Made by a program: the position numbers and the translations under genes | The notes under the pieces: generated by a model | Databases searched by the model: none | Told to the model about the DNA's origin: nothing | The model's input: only the letters and a program-made list of their open reading frames with translations | Shown: piece by piece, positions 17,393 to 26,499 of the stretch | Numbering within the stretch: position 1 is the first letter of the stretch | How the letters are laid out: the number at the start of each line of letters is the position of its first letter | Source: CAYMZZ01 sp046297935 | GTDB lineage: Bacteria; Bacteroidota; Bacteroidia; Chitinophagales; Chitinophagaceae | Length of the DNA stretch: 64,000 nt | Direction: 5' to 3' | Assembly: GCA_046297935.1 (NCBI GenBank) | Contig: JBKBHA010000004.1 | Span: 186,001-250,000 of the forward strand

Positions 17393-18100
17393 TCAACTGA
17401 GGTTTACAATTTCAATCAGTGGGTTCACATCCCGTATAATGATTTTGCGGCCACGGGTTTCTAAAATATCTTCATCACGGAATTCGGACAGAACGCGAAC
17501 CACGTTTTCGCGGGCGGTTCCGACCAGACTGGCCAGGTCATCGCGTCCCATGTTGATTTCAACAGGCATGCCTGGCTGGAAATTGACTTTGTATTTTTCA
17601 CGCAACAGGATGAGATGAAGGGCCAGGCGCTCGCGAACGGGCCGCCGGGCGGTAGCCGAAAGATTGTTGACCAATACAGCAAACTCGTGGCTCATCGCCT
17701 TGAGCAGGCGTTTGGTCAGCGTGGGCGACTGATTTAGTGCGGCCAGAAAATCTTCCCTGGCAACAAAAGCAATCAGACTGTCTTCCAACACGGCAGCCGA
17801 ATCGGGATAACGATCTTCTGAAAGGATAGCATGATAGCCGATTAGTTCGCCGGTATTGGCGACATAAATGATATGTTCTTTGCCCGAAGCATCGAGTTTG
17901 TATTTTTTTACTTTGCCCTCGGTAATGAAGAAAATACCAGAAGGAAATCCTCCCTCCCTGAAGATGATTTCCGATTTTTTATAGCGCCGCTCCACTTTAT
18001 GAGCCATTAGTAATTCCCGATCCTCCGAAGGCAGATCGGCAAGTATCGATTGACTCTTGAAATCCCATTGATCGATCGGGAATTTTCCTTTCAAACTCAT
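17393..18100 (-). CDS. Crp/Fnr-family transcriptional regulator
   Basis: 235 residues. The N-terminal cyclic-nucleotide-binding-type beta-roll (about 20-140) shows EIIFREGGFPSGIFFITEGKVKKYKLDASGKEHI in pieces and GELIGYHAIL. The C-terminal winged helix (about 150-225) includes RRPVRERLALHLILLREKY, then the recognition helix region MGRDDLASLVGTARENVVRVLSEFRDEDILETRGRKI split across the wing. There are no Fnr-type cysteine clusters at the N-terminus, and the phosphate-binding RxS of cAMP-type sites is not obvious, so the signal is unknown. It is divergent from the methyltransferase with a 108-base gap. Confidence 0.9.
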   Translation of the reverse strand: MSLKGKFPIDQWDFKSQSILADLPSEDRELLMAHKVERRYKKSEIIFREGGFPSGIFFITEGKVKKYKLDASGKEHIIYVANTGELIGYHAILSEDRYPDSAAVLEDSLIAFVAREDFLAALNQSPTLTKRLLKAMSHEFAVLVNNLSATARRPVRERLALHLILLREKYKVNFQPGMPVEINMGRDDLASLVGTARENVVRVLSEFRDEDILETRGRKIIIRDVNPLIEIVNLS

Positions 18101-18208
18101 GCGATAAAGTTAGCTTTTTTAAAAATTGACTTTTCTCACTTTTTGGGTTGAGTTCTATTACCGGCTTCAGTTTTCTTAACAGGTAATTTTACACAATCGT
18201 TTTTTACG

Positions 18209-18805
18209 TTGATTTCCACCTACGAACATAGCAAGTGGTTTAAATCCGATGAAGCTTTTAACCAGCTTTATTCGGAAGACGTACAAGCCCTGGCCGCTCG
18301 TCACTGGACACCGCTCGATGTGGCCTTCAGTGCCGCCCGCTTCCTGGTAGCCGGACAGGAATGCAGCATTCTCGACATTGGTAGCGGCGTCGGTAAGTTT
18401 TGTCTGGCGGCGGGTTGGAAGTTTCCGACTGCGCGGTTTTATGGCATTGAACAGCGCAAAGGACTGGTGGGAGAGGCCGAAAAAGCAAAGGAAGAATTGC
18501 AGCTGGAAAATGTCGCCTTCTTTCGTGGCAATTTTACCCAGCTCGATTTCCGCCATTTTGAACATTTTTATTTCTACAATTCCTTTTACGAAAATATTTC
18601 AGCCGCCGACCGTATTGACGATTTTACCAGCTATTCCAACGAGCTGTATTACTACTACACCCGCTTTCTTTACCGAAGGCTTAACGAAATGCCGGCAGGT
18701 ACACGCCTGGCGGGTTTTCATAGCAGCGGCGATGAAATACCACCCAGCTATCAGGAAGTAGGGTCGGATTTTGAGGATTTGCTGAGGTTTTGGGTGAGGG
18801 TCTGA
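18209..18805 (+). CDS. Class I SAM-dependent methyltransferase
   Basis: About 198 residues starting at a TTG (18209); no ATG occurs in frame before the conserved core. The SAM motif I is ILDIGSGVGKFCLAAG, motif II-like FYGIEQRKGLVGEAEKAKEEL, and a post-I acidic residue (Glu of GIEQ). The segment FFRGNFTQLDF and FYNSFYENI follow. Methyltransferases of this group act on varied small or protein substrates; none is assigned. The 3' end runs into a G-rich repeat. It is divergent from the Crp/Fnr gene, which may control it. Confidence 0.8.
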   Translation: MISTYEHSKWFKSDEAFNQLYSEDVQALAARHWTPLDVAFSAARFLVAGQECSILDIGSGVGKFCLAAGWKFPTARFYGIEQRKGLVGEAEKAKEELQLENVAFFRGNFTQLDFRHFEHFYFYNSFYENISAADRIDDFTSYSNELYYYYTRFLYRRLNEMPAGTRLAGFHSSGDEIPPSYQEVGSDFEDLLRFWVRV

Positions 18806-18903
18806 GGGGGGGAGAGGAAAGTGGGGAGTGGAAAGTGGGGAGTGGGGAGAGGTTAGTGGGGAGTGGGGAGAGGTTAGTGGGGAGAGGTTAGTGGGGAGTT
18901 CTT
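18806..18903. repeat. G-rich tandem repeat
   Basis: A run of about 95 bases made of imperfect units such as AGTGGGGAGAGGTTAGTGGG, with many GGGG tracts on the plus strand. It directly follows the methyltransferase stop and precedes the phnA gene by 23 bases. Similar G-rich repeats occur at 21140-21280 on the far side of the phnA-sulP pair. Tracts of this kind can form G-quadruplexes. Confidence 0.8.
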
Positions 18904-18925
18904 AAACTAAAAATAAACGATAAAG

Positions 18926-19489
18926 ATGAGTTCGTACGTAACCGAGGCGTTGAGGGAGCGGTGCCAAAATACCTGTGAGTTGTGTGGTGTAGGATCAGCG
19001 GAACTGGCTATGGCAGTGAGCCCGAGGGGCAATGACAAGATGGAAAATGAAGTAGCCATTTGCCGCGACTGTCAGAAGGAAATGTCGGAAACAACATCGG
19101 CTTCCCGGTGGCAGTGCCTGGCAGGCAGTATATGGAATCCTGAACCGAGCGTTCAGGCATTGAGCTACCGCTTACTTTATCAATACCGCGACCAGGACTG
19201 GGCAAGGGAGATACTCGATTCTGTAGAGCTGGACGAAGCTGTGGTTCACTGGGCTTTGCAGGCATTTGAAACGGTGCCGGTGCACTTGGATAGCAATGGT
19301 CAGCAGTTGCTATCGGGCGATACAGTGGTACTAACGCAGGGCCTCAATGTGAAAGGAGCCAACTTCATGGCACCCAAGGGCACGATTGTGCGAAAGATTC
19401 GACTTGTTCCGGATAACACTGAACAAATTGAGGGAAAAGTGAACGAGCAAACCATTGTGATACTCACAAAATATGTGCGGAAGTCTTAA
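18926..19489 (+). CDS. PhnA-domain zinc-ribbon protein
   Basis: 187 residues. The N-terminal zinc ribbon has RCQNTCELCG (Cys13, 17, 20) and AICRDCQKE, in a region longer than in E. coli PhnA/YjdM (about 111 residues). The C-terminal PhnA core (about 118-187) is typical: LSGDTVVLTQGLNVKGANF, GTIVRKIRLVPDNTEQIEGKV and QTIVILTKYVRK. Despite the name, PhnA is not established as a phosphonate enzyme in this lineage; its role is unknown. It precedes the SulP transporter by six bases and the two are probably cotranscribed. Confidence 0.88.
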   Translation: MSSYVTEALRERCQNTCELCGVGSAELAMAVSPRGNDKMENEVAICRDCQKEMSETTSASRWQCLAGSIWNPEPSVQALSYRLLYQYRDQDWAREILDSVELDEAVVHWALQAFETVPVHLDSNGQQLLSGDTVVLTQGLNVKGANFMAPKGTIVRKIRLVPDNTEQIEGKVNEQTIVILTKYVRKS

Positions 19490-19495
19490 ACATAT

Positions 19496-21151
19496 TTGGG
19501 CTTGAAGAATATTTTTCGGCCTAAGTTATTTGACATCCTGCCGGGATATGGCAGGAAGCAGCTGGGTCATGACCTGATGGCCGGCCTGATTGTGGGTATT
19601 GTGGCGCTGCCCCTGGCTATTGCGTTTGCTATTGCATCTGGGGTGTCTCCGGAAAAAGGTTTGATTACTGCCGTTGTAGCCGGCTTTCTGATTTCTGCGC
19701 TTGGCGGAAGCCGCGTACAAATAGGAGGACCCACAGGCGCTTTTATTGTTATTGTGTACGGCATCGTACAGCAGCATGGCGTGAACGGGTTGATCATTGC
19801 CACTTTGATAGCTGGCATTATACTGATCGCAATGGGTCTGGCAGGTTTGGGCTCGCTGATCAAATTTATCCCGCATCCATTGATCGTTGGCTTTACAAGC
19901 GGGATCGCGCTGATTATATTTTCCTCGCAACTAAAGGACCTGTTGGGTCTGGAAATGGGCGCTATGCCGGCTGATTTTATCGACAAATGGACGGCCGTGT
20001 TACGGCATTTGACGAGCATAAACTGGGCGGCTTTGTCTGTTTCGGTTAGCACTGTCTTGATTATTTTATTTTGGCCCCGCGTCACGCATAAGCTTCCCGG
20101 CTCGCTGCTTGCTATACTGATCACCACCGTTGTTGCCTGGCAGTTTGATCTTCCTGTTGAAACCATCGGCAGTCGCTTCGGTACCATTAGCGCCAGCTGG
20201 CCTTCTGCTCAATGGCCGAAACTTGATTGGGAAACTATTAAAGAACTATTTCAACCAGCCTTCACCATTGCATTGCTAGCGGGCATTGAATCATTGCTGT
20301 CGGCAGTAGTTGCGGATGGTATGACTGGTGGCAACCATCGTTCCAATACCGAACTGATCGCTCAGGGCGTTGCCAACATCGGGTCCGCTGTATTTGGTGG
20401 TATACCCGCAACCGGCGCCATTGCACGTACAGCAACTAATATAAAGAACGGAGGGCGGACACCTATAGCTGGTATTATTCATGCCATTTGCCTTTTTATC
20501 ATTTTATTATTTGCGGGTAAATGGGCGGCTTATATACCACTGGCAACCCTGGCGGGCATTTTGGTATTAGTGGCCTATCATATGAGCGAATGGCAAAATT
20601 TCTTGTCAGTACTCAAAGGTCCTCGTAGCGATGCTGCGGTGCTAATAACTACTTTTCTATTAACGGTGCTCATCGACTTAACAGTAGCTATTGAAGTTGG
20701 AATGGTGCTGGCCGCCTTTCTCTTTATGCGAAAGATGATCCAGTTTTCGGAAGTGAAGAAATTTACTCAGGATACTGAACCCGACGGCAAGGATGAAGAA
20801 GATAAAGTACAGTTGCCTTCAGGAGTGGAGGTTTTTGAGATTAAAGGACCCCTGTTTTTTGGCGCTGCCTATAAGTTCAAAGATGCCATGCGTCAGATTG
20901 AAAAAAATCCAAGGGTGCTGATCGTGCGAATGCGCAGCGTACCCGTTATAGATGCAACGGGAATGCAAGTATTGAAGTCGGTAGTTGCTGATGCAAAAAG
21001 AAATGGTATACTGATAATTTTGTCGGAACTGCAAAGTCGTCAGGTAATGCAGGCGCTTGAAGACTCAGGATTGCACTCGGAAATTGGCAACGAGAATATT
21101 ACAGCAAGTCTGGTAGAGGCGGTGAGGCTGGTGGAGAGGGGAGAGGGGTGA
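19496..21151 (+). CDS. SulP-family anion transporter with STAS domain
   Basis: About 551 residues. Starts with TTG at 19496 (another TTG at 19502 is equally plausible; both lie just before NIFRPK). Roughly ten to twelve membrane segments include LIVGIVALPLAIAFAIASG and the SulP signature region IQIGGPTGAFIVIV, with ATGAIARTATNI. The C-terminal STAS domain (about 440-545) has FEIKGPLFFGAAYKFKDAM and the conserved VPVIDATGMQVL. SulP proteins move sulfate, bicarbonate or dicarboxylates across the inner membrane; the substrate here is not determined. It forms a pair with phnA. Confidence 0.9.
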   Translation: MGLKNIFRPKLFDILPGYGRKQLGHDLMAGLIVGIVALPLAIAFAIASGVSPEKGLITAVVAGFLISALGGSRVQIGGPTGAFIVIVYGIVQQHGVNGLIIATLIAGIILIAMGLAGLGSLIKFIPHPLIVGFTSGIALIIFSSQLKDLLGLEMGAMPADFIDKWTAVLRHLTSINWAALSVSVSTVLIILFWPRVTHKLPGSLLAILITTVVAWQFDLPVETIGSRFGTISASWPSAQWPKLDWETIKELFQPAFTIALLAGIESLLSAVVADGMTGGNHRSNTELIAQGVANIGSAVFGGIPATGAIARTATNIKNGGRTPIAGIIHAICLFIILLFAGKWAAYIPLATLAGILVLVAYHMSEWQNFLSVLKGPRSDAAVLITTFLLTVLIDLTVAIEVGMVLAAFLFMRKMIQFSEVKKFTQDTEPDGKDEEDKVQLPSGVEVFEIKGPLFFGAAYKFKDAMRQIEKNPRVLIVRMRSVPVIDATGMQVLKSVVADAKRNGILIILSELQSRQVMQALEDSGLHSEIGNENITASLVEAVRLVERGEG

Positions 21152-21280
21152 ATGGGGAGTGGGGAATGGGGAGTAGAGAGCGATTCGTAGCCCCAACGCA
21201 TGCGTTGGGGAGTGGGGAATGGGGAGTGGGGAATAGAGAGCGATTCGTAGCCCCAACGCATGCGTTGGGGAGTGGGGAGG
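21140..21280. repeat. 60-bp tandem repeat with perfect 20-bp palindromes
   Basis: Two 60-base units (from about 21181 and 21241) each contain the perfect palindrome CCCCAACGCATGCGTTGGGG, at 21191-21210 and 21251-21270, preceded by CGATTCGTAG and linked by G-rich stretches of the GGGGAGTGGGGAATGGGG type. A partial third unit precedes them. The palindromes could form hairpins between the 3' ends of the convergent sulP and membrane-protein genes; no T run follows, so this is not a typical terminator. A spurious minus frame reading PHSP repeats comes from this sequence. Confidence 0.88.
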
Positions 21281-22063
21281 CTATTTGATGTTTAGCAAAA
21301 GCAACACGGCACTTACTGCTGCGAGCGACAGCATTACAATGGTCAGGGCTGGGCCCGCATCGCTATACCAATTAATCCAGGCGATCGTCAGATTCATCAG
21401 CAATATGAATACCAACAGGGCGTTTGCTGCCAGCTTTCCAAATGCATATCCTTTTAGTAACAAAGTACCGGTTACAAACAAAGCGGGCAGCAGAAATGCG
21501 AGGTCCAAAACATGCACAGGGTTGGCGGGCAAGCCGGCGAGCTTCAAAACCTCCGGCTCCCGATTCTCCAGAATTGCCACTACAATATCGCTCAGCCAGA
21601 GAAAATAAAAGAAGCAGGCGATTGCTATCAGGAACCACGCAGTAATTTTTTGCACTCTGGTACTTTCCAGTTTTGTACCGGTCGTTCCACAAAAAAGCTG
21701 AATAGCTGTCCAGACAAGTATGTAAAATGATGTACCTAAAACGACACAATACGGTACAAACAATACACTGAAATGTACCGTGAATGTATAAATAGTGAAC
21801 GTGTAGGCGACATAGAGCAAAACTCCCAGCCAAAGCGGCCTGCCCCAGCCTGGATAGCGAAGAGCAAGTTTGGCGGTTATCAACAGTGAAGCAGGTAACA
21901 CGCATAGATCGAACCAGTCCTGTGCCAGCGATTGAAGCCGCCAGTTTTCTGTTTCCTTTGCATACATGCCTGGCATAGCAATGCCCCAGAAACTAACTAT
22001 CGCAATCATAACACTCAGGGGGATAGAAATATTGATTATCCATCTGGCAGAGTTGGAGCCCAT
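21281..22063 (-). CDS. Predicted multi-pass membrane protein
   Basis: 260 residues with about eight hydrophobic helices (e.g. WIINISIPLSVMIAIVSFWGIAM, PLWLGVLLYVAYTFTIYTF, ITAWFLIAIACFFYFLWLSDIVVAIL, LANALLVFILLMNLTIAWI). No charged catalytic motif stands out; a conserved-looking LSDIVVAILENREPEVL segment follows helix five. I do not recognise the family. Monocistronic, convergent with sulP across the repeat block. Function unknown. Confidence 0.75.
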   Translation of the reverse strand: MGSNSARWIINISIPLSVMIAIVSFWGIAMPGMYAKETENWRLQSLAQDWFDLCVLPASLLITAKLALRYPGWGRPLWLGVLLYVAYTFTIYTFTVHFSVLFVPYCVVLGTSFYILVWTAIQLFCGTTGTKLESTRVQKITAWFLIAIACFFYFLWLSDIVVAILENREPEVLKLAGLPANPVHVLDLAFLLPALFVTGTLLLKGYAFGKLAANALLVFILLMNLTIAWINWYSDAGPALTIVMLSLAAVSAVLLLLNIK

Positions 22064-22341
22064 ATTTTCAATTTTACTCAGGTTGTGAAGGCTATAAAGC
22101 TGTTGAATTAATGTTCAATGACGGTTGACTTTCGTCATACCTCATCTTGAGAATAGAAAGGTCAATCGACCCATTTTGCGTTCGATTGGCTAACTATGGA
22201 CAGCCTCACTGATAGGATATAGATCATTAGAAATTTGGCATGACAACTGATGCAGCATATTGGGTGTGGGTGATGATCTGACAGATAGAAAGCCCTTAGA
22301 ACGTCGGGATCCGGCTTATTTGAATTGATTAGAACAAAATG

Positions 22342-23892
22342 CTAATCAGAATCCGGGTTTGCCATTCTTTCTTTTATTGTTTTAGCCAGGTAATCGCGAA
22401 CGGATATCCGTGAATTCTGAAGTACCCAGATCTTGGCTCCACGCTCGCGGGCATAGGAGTTGGTTAGGCTGTCAGCAACCGAAATTTTTTCAAAGTAAGG
22501 TTCTAACTCTTTCAGGTCGCCTTCGCCAGCCTCCTTCACCAGCACCACATTTCGAAACTCCCGGTTAAGCGGAAACCACCCAATATAATCAGCGTTGAAG
22601 GAGTGGGCTCGCAAATTTTTCATGCGAGTATAAAAGTTAATAGCGCCCGCCTGCCCGTAATTATCACAAATCAGAATGGTTTCAGATGGATTGATGCCTG
22701 TGCTCAACGCTTTCTCCGTTTTATGTGTGAGCTCCGACCATCCCAGCATATCTGCAAAATCCTGCGGCAATTGATGCTGTTGCCCGTCTTCCCAGCGTAA
22801 CAGGTCGAATCGTTCGTAAGGTTTGGGATGACTGGCAATATACTCAGGGCTGTGCGTAGGAAATGCTACGCGGGCAATTGGTATAAAGCTAATCACCGGC
22901 AATAGGAATAGGACCGGTTTCAGGAATTTTTTCCAGCCATGATTCCATACTTTATCCAGATAGGCAGCACCAATTGCTATATAGGCTGGATACAGACCGA
23001 TGGCATAGTAACTTTTTGCTTTGAAATAAAGGAACAGCAGTAGAGTAAACAAAAAGCTGGCAAACAATAGCCGGAGGGGTCGAAAATCCTGATGAATGAG
23101 CAGCCCGATAAGTGATGCCACCACAAGTACAATGGCACCCGGAAAAAATAGTAACTGATCGAACAGAAAATCGGTACGGTTTACATGAATCAATTGTGTG
23201 CTGGCCAATTCCTTCATATGCGTCAGGACGGGGAAATCGTTTCGCCATTGCCAGATCAGATTAGGGCATATCAATAGCAGGGCCAATAATGCAGCGCCGT
23301 AAAGGTGTCGTTCGAGCAACAGCTTGCGCTGCGGTGAAAGCAACAAAGCCGCCAACAGAGCAGCCATCAGGAAGCCAATATTATATTTGTTAAGAAATCC
23401 GATGGCAAATACAACAGCAGCTGCGTATAACCATCTGGGACTTCTTTGCTGCAAATAACGTATCAGGAAATAGATTAGCGCCGTCCAGCATAGAATATCA
23501 ACCGAATTAGGTTGATAGAGAATATTGATCCGAACAAGGGAGGACAGTAGTACGCAGGTAGCAGCCAGGGTTTTCCCCAAAATTCCTGCACCAAGAGCCT
23601 CTGCTGTTTTCCAAACCAGCAAAATGGTTAAAAGCCCCCAAAGTGCAGGGAAGAATTTTACCCAGAATACAGAATTGCCCAGTTGAATAATCAGCCAGGA
23701 AATCCAGGAGGTAAAGGGTGGCACCGATGCATATCCCCAGGCCAGGTGATGTCCCTGATCAAGATGCAGAAATTCATCCCGATGCAGTTCATAGCCTTTA
23801 CCTAGTGCCCAATACTGCAAGGCAAGTTTAGCAATGAGCAGCAATGCCAGCGCCCAGTAATGATATTTTTCCCTGTGGTTAAGTTGTTGCAT
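22342..23892 (-). CDS. ArnT/PMT-like glycosyltransferase family 39 membrane protein
   Basis: 516 residues. The N-terminal ELHRDEFLHLDQGHHLAWGYASVPPFTSW has the D-E pair in the first loop that is the catalytic signature of GT39/GT83-type polyprenyl-phosphate sugar transferases (PMT_2 domain). About eleven to thirteen membrane helices follow (e.g. IALLLIAKLALQYWAL near the start), with YQPNSVDILCWTALIYFLIRYL and FLNKYNIGFLM as family-typical loop residues. A C-terminal periplasmic domain ends the protein. It probably transfers a sugar from a lipid-linked donor to a lipid or protein acceptor, which cannot be named. Nothing nearby is linked to it. Confidence 0.85.
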   Translation of the reverse strand: MQQLNHREKYHYWALALLLIAKLALQYWALGKGYELHRDEFLHLDQGHHLAWGYASVPPFTSWISWLIIQLGNSVFWVKFFPALWGLLTILLVWKTAEALGAGILGKTLAATCVLLSSLVRINILYQPNSVDILCWTALIYFLIRYLQQRSPRWLYAAAVVFAIGFLNKYNIGFLMAALLAALLLSPQRKLLLERHLYGAALLALLLICPNLIWQWRNDFPVLTHMKELASTQLIHVNRTDFLFDQLLFFPGAIVLVVASLIGLLIHQDFRPLRLLFASFLFTLLLFLYFKAKSYYAIGLYPAYIAIGAAYLDKVWNHGWKKFLKPVLFLLPVISFIPIARVAFPTHSPEYIASHPKPYERFDLLRWEDGQQHQLPQDFADMLGWSELTHKTEKALSTGINPSETILICDNYGQAGAINFYTRMKNLRAHSFNADYIGWFPLNREFRNVVLVKEAGEGDLKELEPYFEKISVADSLTNSYARERGAKIWVLQNSRISVRDYLAKTIKERMANPDSD

Positions 23893-24038
23893 TCGGAAAG
23901 CTGTTGGTTATTTAAATGTTCAGTTGCTACGACTTGCCAATAAAGCCACACTAATTTCACAACTATCCGCTAACTTTCATGCAAATAAATTAATTACATT
24001 TCAGCTTTTGCTGACACTGTAAAAATGTATTCCATTTT

Positions 24039-24941
24039 ATGCCTGGTCGTGAAACAGCCATAATAGATTGTCCTTCTAATTTAGGACTGAGGGCGCCCGC
24101 TCCAGGGCGGGAACCCGGCGTGAAAGTACTGCCGGAAAGTTTACGTAGGCTGGGTCTGCATGATCAAATTGCCCCGAAATCGATCAGCAGGGTAAAAGCA
24201 CCAGCATATTCTCCTGTTCGAAGCGGAAAAACGGGTCTTTTGAATGAAGATGGACTGCAACAATATTCCCTTGAATTGGCAAAAGAAGTTGAAAAGCAGG
24301 ATACGGCCGGTCGGGTGCCTCTCCTACTGGGTGGCGACTGCAGCATTATGATCGGCGCGGCGCTTGCCCTCCATCGTATGGGTGATTACGGACTCTTTTA
24401 TCTGGATGGTCATACGGATTATATGGACATCGGCTTATCGCAATCAGGTGGTGCGGGTGGCATGGCGGCATCAATGGTTACGGGATACGGCCCCGATAGT
24501 ATTTGCAAACTGGAAGGATTGGATCATTATATAAATGAGGAGAACCTGTTGTGTGCGGGTAATCGGGAGTATGATGATGAATACGAAAATGAAATCAGAA
24601 ATTCTGAAGCTGCTTATTATCCTCTGTGGCGGATGCGTGAAATGGGTATGGAGGCGTTGGCAAATGAATTTCTGGCCGGGGTTAAGCAAAAAAAATTGAC
24701 AGGCTTCTGGCTCCATTTCGATGTGGACGTGTTGAACGATTCGTTGATGCCATGTGTGGATAGTCCCACGCCTGATGGATTGACCTATGAAGAATGGGAG
24801 GAGTTGATGAAGCCATTGCTCGCCAGCCCTTTTTTCGCAGGTCTGAGTCTGACGATACTGGATCCTGAACTGGACCCGGACGATAGATATACGCGGTCAT
24901 TGGTTGAGAAGTTTTCAAAATTATGGACTGCATACGTATAG
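24039..24941 (+). CDS. Arginase/agmatinase-fold protein with His-to-Cys at a metal site
   Basis: 300 residues in the ureohydrolase superfamily. It begins IIDCPSNLGLRAPAPGREPG, close to arginase N-termini. The metal-site motifs are present with one change: GGDCS (Cys101 where arginases have His), DGHTD (Asp123, His125, Asp127) and HFDVD (Asp228, Asp230). Canonical arginases use six ligands, so five of six are kept. Related GGDCS proteins exist as uncharacterised arginase-family members. The enzyme may hydrolyse a guanidino compound or formimino group, or have changed metal use. The dipeptidase gene begins 42 bases downstream on the same strand. Confidence 0.85.
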   Translation: MPGRETAIIDCPSNLGLRAPAPGREPGVKVLPESLRRLGLHDQIAPKSISRVKAPAYSPVRSGKTGLLNEDGLQQYSLELAKEVEKQDTAGRVPLLLGGDCSIMIGAALALHRMGDYGLFYLDGHTDYMDIGLSQSGGAGGMAASMVTGYGPDSICKLEGLDHYINEENLLCAGNREYDDEYENEIRNSEAAYYPLWRMREMGMEALANEFLAGVKQKKLTGFWLHFDVDVLNDSLMPCVDSPTPDGLTYEEWEELMKPLLASPFFAGLSLTILDPELDPDDRYTRSLVEKFSKLWTAYV

Positions 24942-24983
24942 CGCCGTTAGCAGGTTAAAAAATTGAATTTAAAAGTCAGGGCC

Positions 24984-26066
24984 ATGAGTTTGCCTTTTAT
25001 TGTAGATGCGCATCTTGATCTGAGCATGAATGCCCTTGAATGGAATCGGGATCTGCGCTTGTCCGTGCAGGATATTCGCCACCGGGAGAAGGGTATGACT
25101 GATAAGCCTGACCGTGGCAGAGCCACAGTTAGTTTGCCGGCTTTAAGGGAAGGAAGGATCGGCCTGGTGGTTGCCACGCAGATAGCCAGATATGTTGCTC
25201 CCGACAACCCATTGCCGGGCTGGCATTCACCGGAGCAGGCCTGGGCGCAGACTCAGGGGCAATTGGCCTGGTATCGCGCCATGGAAGAGACAGGTGAAAT
25301 GAAAATGATCGCCGATCTGGCTTCGCTTGAAGCCCATTTGAAAAGCTGGCAGGATGCGGACAATACGAAAGGCTTGCCCATCGGTTATATACTTAGCCTG
25401 GAGGGGGCTGATTCACTTGTAACAGTTGATCACCTTGCAAGGGCCTATGCCTACGGTTTGCGTGCCGTAGGACCAGCACATTATGGCCCGGGTCGATATG
25501 CTAATGGAACGGACTCAACCGGTCGAATGGGCCCTGCCGGATTGGAACTTCTGCGAAAAATGGAAGAGTTGGGAATGATTCTCGATGCCACCCATTTGTG
25601 CGACGATGCATTTTGGCAGGCCCTTGAGCATTTTAATGGAACCGTTTGGGCCAGTCACAATAATTGCCGCGCCCTGGTCAATCATAACCGGCAGTTTAGC
25701 GATGATATGATTAAGGCGCTGATTGAAAGGGACGCCGTGATTGGGATGGCCCTGGATGCCTGGATGATGGTACCCAACTGGAAACGCGGCCAGTCGACTC
25801 CCGAATCAATGGGCTGCTACCTTGAAACGATGTTGGACCACCTCGATCATGTTTGCCAGATTGCCGGCAACTGCAACCACGTTGGCATCGGCACCGACCT
25901 CGACGGTGCCTTTGGAAAGGAACAGTGCCCGGCCGATCTGGACACTATTGCTGATCTGCAAAAACTTCCTGCATTGTTACGAAAAAGAGGTTATTCATCG
26001 GATGATATAGACCGCTTATTGAGCGGCAACTGGCTTCGGTTATTACGGAAAGCCTGGGCAGTTTAA
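24984..26066 (+). CDS. Peptidase M19 (membrane dipeptidase family)
   Basis: About 360 residues from the ATG at 24984; an upstream TTG adds seven residues. Renal-dipeptidase-type zinc ligands are visible: DAHLDL near the N-terminus, LSLEGAD (Glu), LDATHLCDDAFW (His) and WASHNNCRAL (His), then GIGTDLDGAFG in the C-terminal third. M19 enzymes hydrolyse dipeptides, including D-amino-acid and beta-lactam-like bonds. No signal peptide or anchor is seen, so it is cytoplasmic here. It follows the arginase-fold gene and likely shares its transcript. Confidence 0.9.
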   Translation: MSLPFIVDAHLDLSMNALEWNRDLRLSVQDIRHREKGMTDKPDRGRATVSLPALREGRIGLVVATQIARYVAPDNPLPGWHSPEQAWAQTQGQLAWYRAMEETGEMKMIADLASLEAHLKSWQDADNTKGLPIGYILSLEGADSLVTVDHLARAYAYGLRAVGPAHYGPGRYANGTDSTGRMGPAGLELLRKMEELGMILDATHLCDDAFWQALEHFNGTVWASHNNCRALVNHNRQFSDDMIKALIERDAVIGMALDAWMMVPNWKRGQSTPESMGCYLETMLDHLDHVCQIAGNCNHVGIGTDLDGAFGKEQCPADLDTIADLQKLPALLRKRGYSSDDIDRLLSGNWLRLLRKAWAV

Positions 26067-26067
26067 G

Positions 26068-26499
26068 CTATCGCAGAACGGCTGTTGCCGTTTTATTCAG
26101 GCAGTCTTTCAGCCAGTCAGGATGCATTTGTGCGAGTGGTTGAGGAAGCGCATCCACGGGGAAAAAGGCGATTTCGAGGCTCTCTTCGTTTTGCCGAATG
26201 CGGTTGCTTCCTTCTGTTAACCTGGCTTCCACACAAGTAGTGATGTATTGAACCGATCCTCTTGGGTATCGATAGGTTTGCGAAGCAGGAGCTGAGTAGA
26301 CGCCAATGAGTCGCAGGATGGCGGAATGACATCCGGTTTCTTCCAGAATTTCGCGGTGTGCCGCTTCTTCCACCGTTTCGCCGTATTCGATATGCCCCGA
26401 CAGAATACACCATTCTCCCGAATCGCGTCGTTGCTGAAGCAATATCTCTGCATTGTCGTTGAATACAATCATGGCGACAGCCGGTAGGATCAAATTCAT
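26068..26499 (-). CDS. Nudix hydrolase
   Basis: 143 residues, the size of a single Nudix domain. The Nudix box GHIEYGETVEEAAHREILEE followed by TG is complete, with all catalytic Glu residues; RGSVQYITTCVEARLTEGSNRI follows. The N-terminus LPAVAMIVFNDNAEILLQQRRDSGEWCIL is typical of the broad Nudix group that hydrolyses nucleoside diphosphate derivatives. Its stop lies one base after the M19 gene's stop on the opposite strand. Substrate unknown. Confidence 0.9.
   Translation of the reverse strand: MNLILPAVAMIVFNDNAEILLQQRRDSGEWCILSGHIEYGETVEEAAHREILEETGCHSAILRLIGVYSAPASQTYRYPRGSVQYITTCVEARLTEGSNRIRQNEESLEIAFFPVDALPQPLAQMHPDWLKDCLNKTATAVLR

Noticed and set aside
18209..18211. An ATG start for the methyltransferase
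   Set aside because: No in-frame ATG occurs between the divergent Crp gene and the conserved SAM motif, so TTG is the only start that keeps the N-terminus.
21040..21261. Minus frame with repeated PHSP sequence
   Set aside because: It is the translation of the G-rich tandem repeat and overlaps the sulP end.
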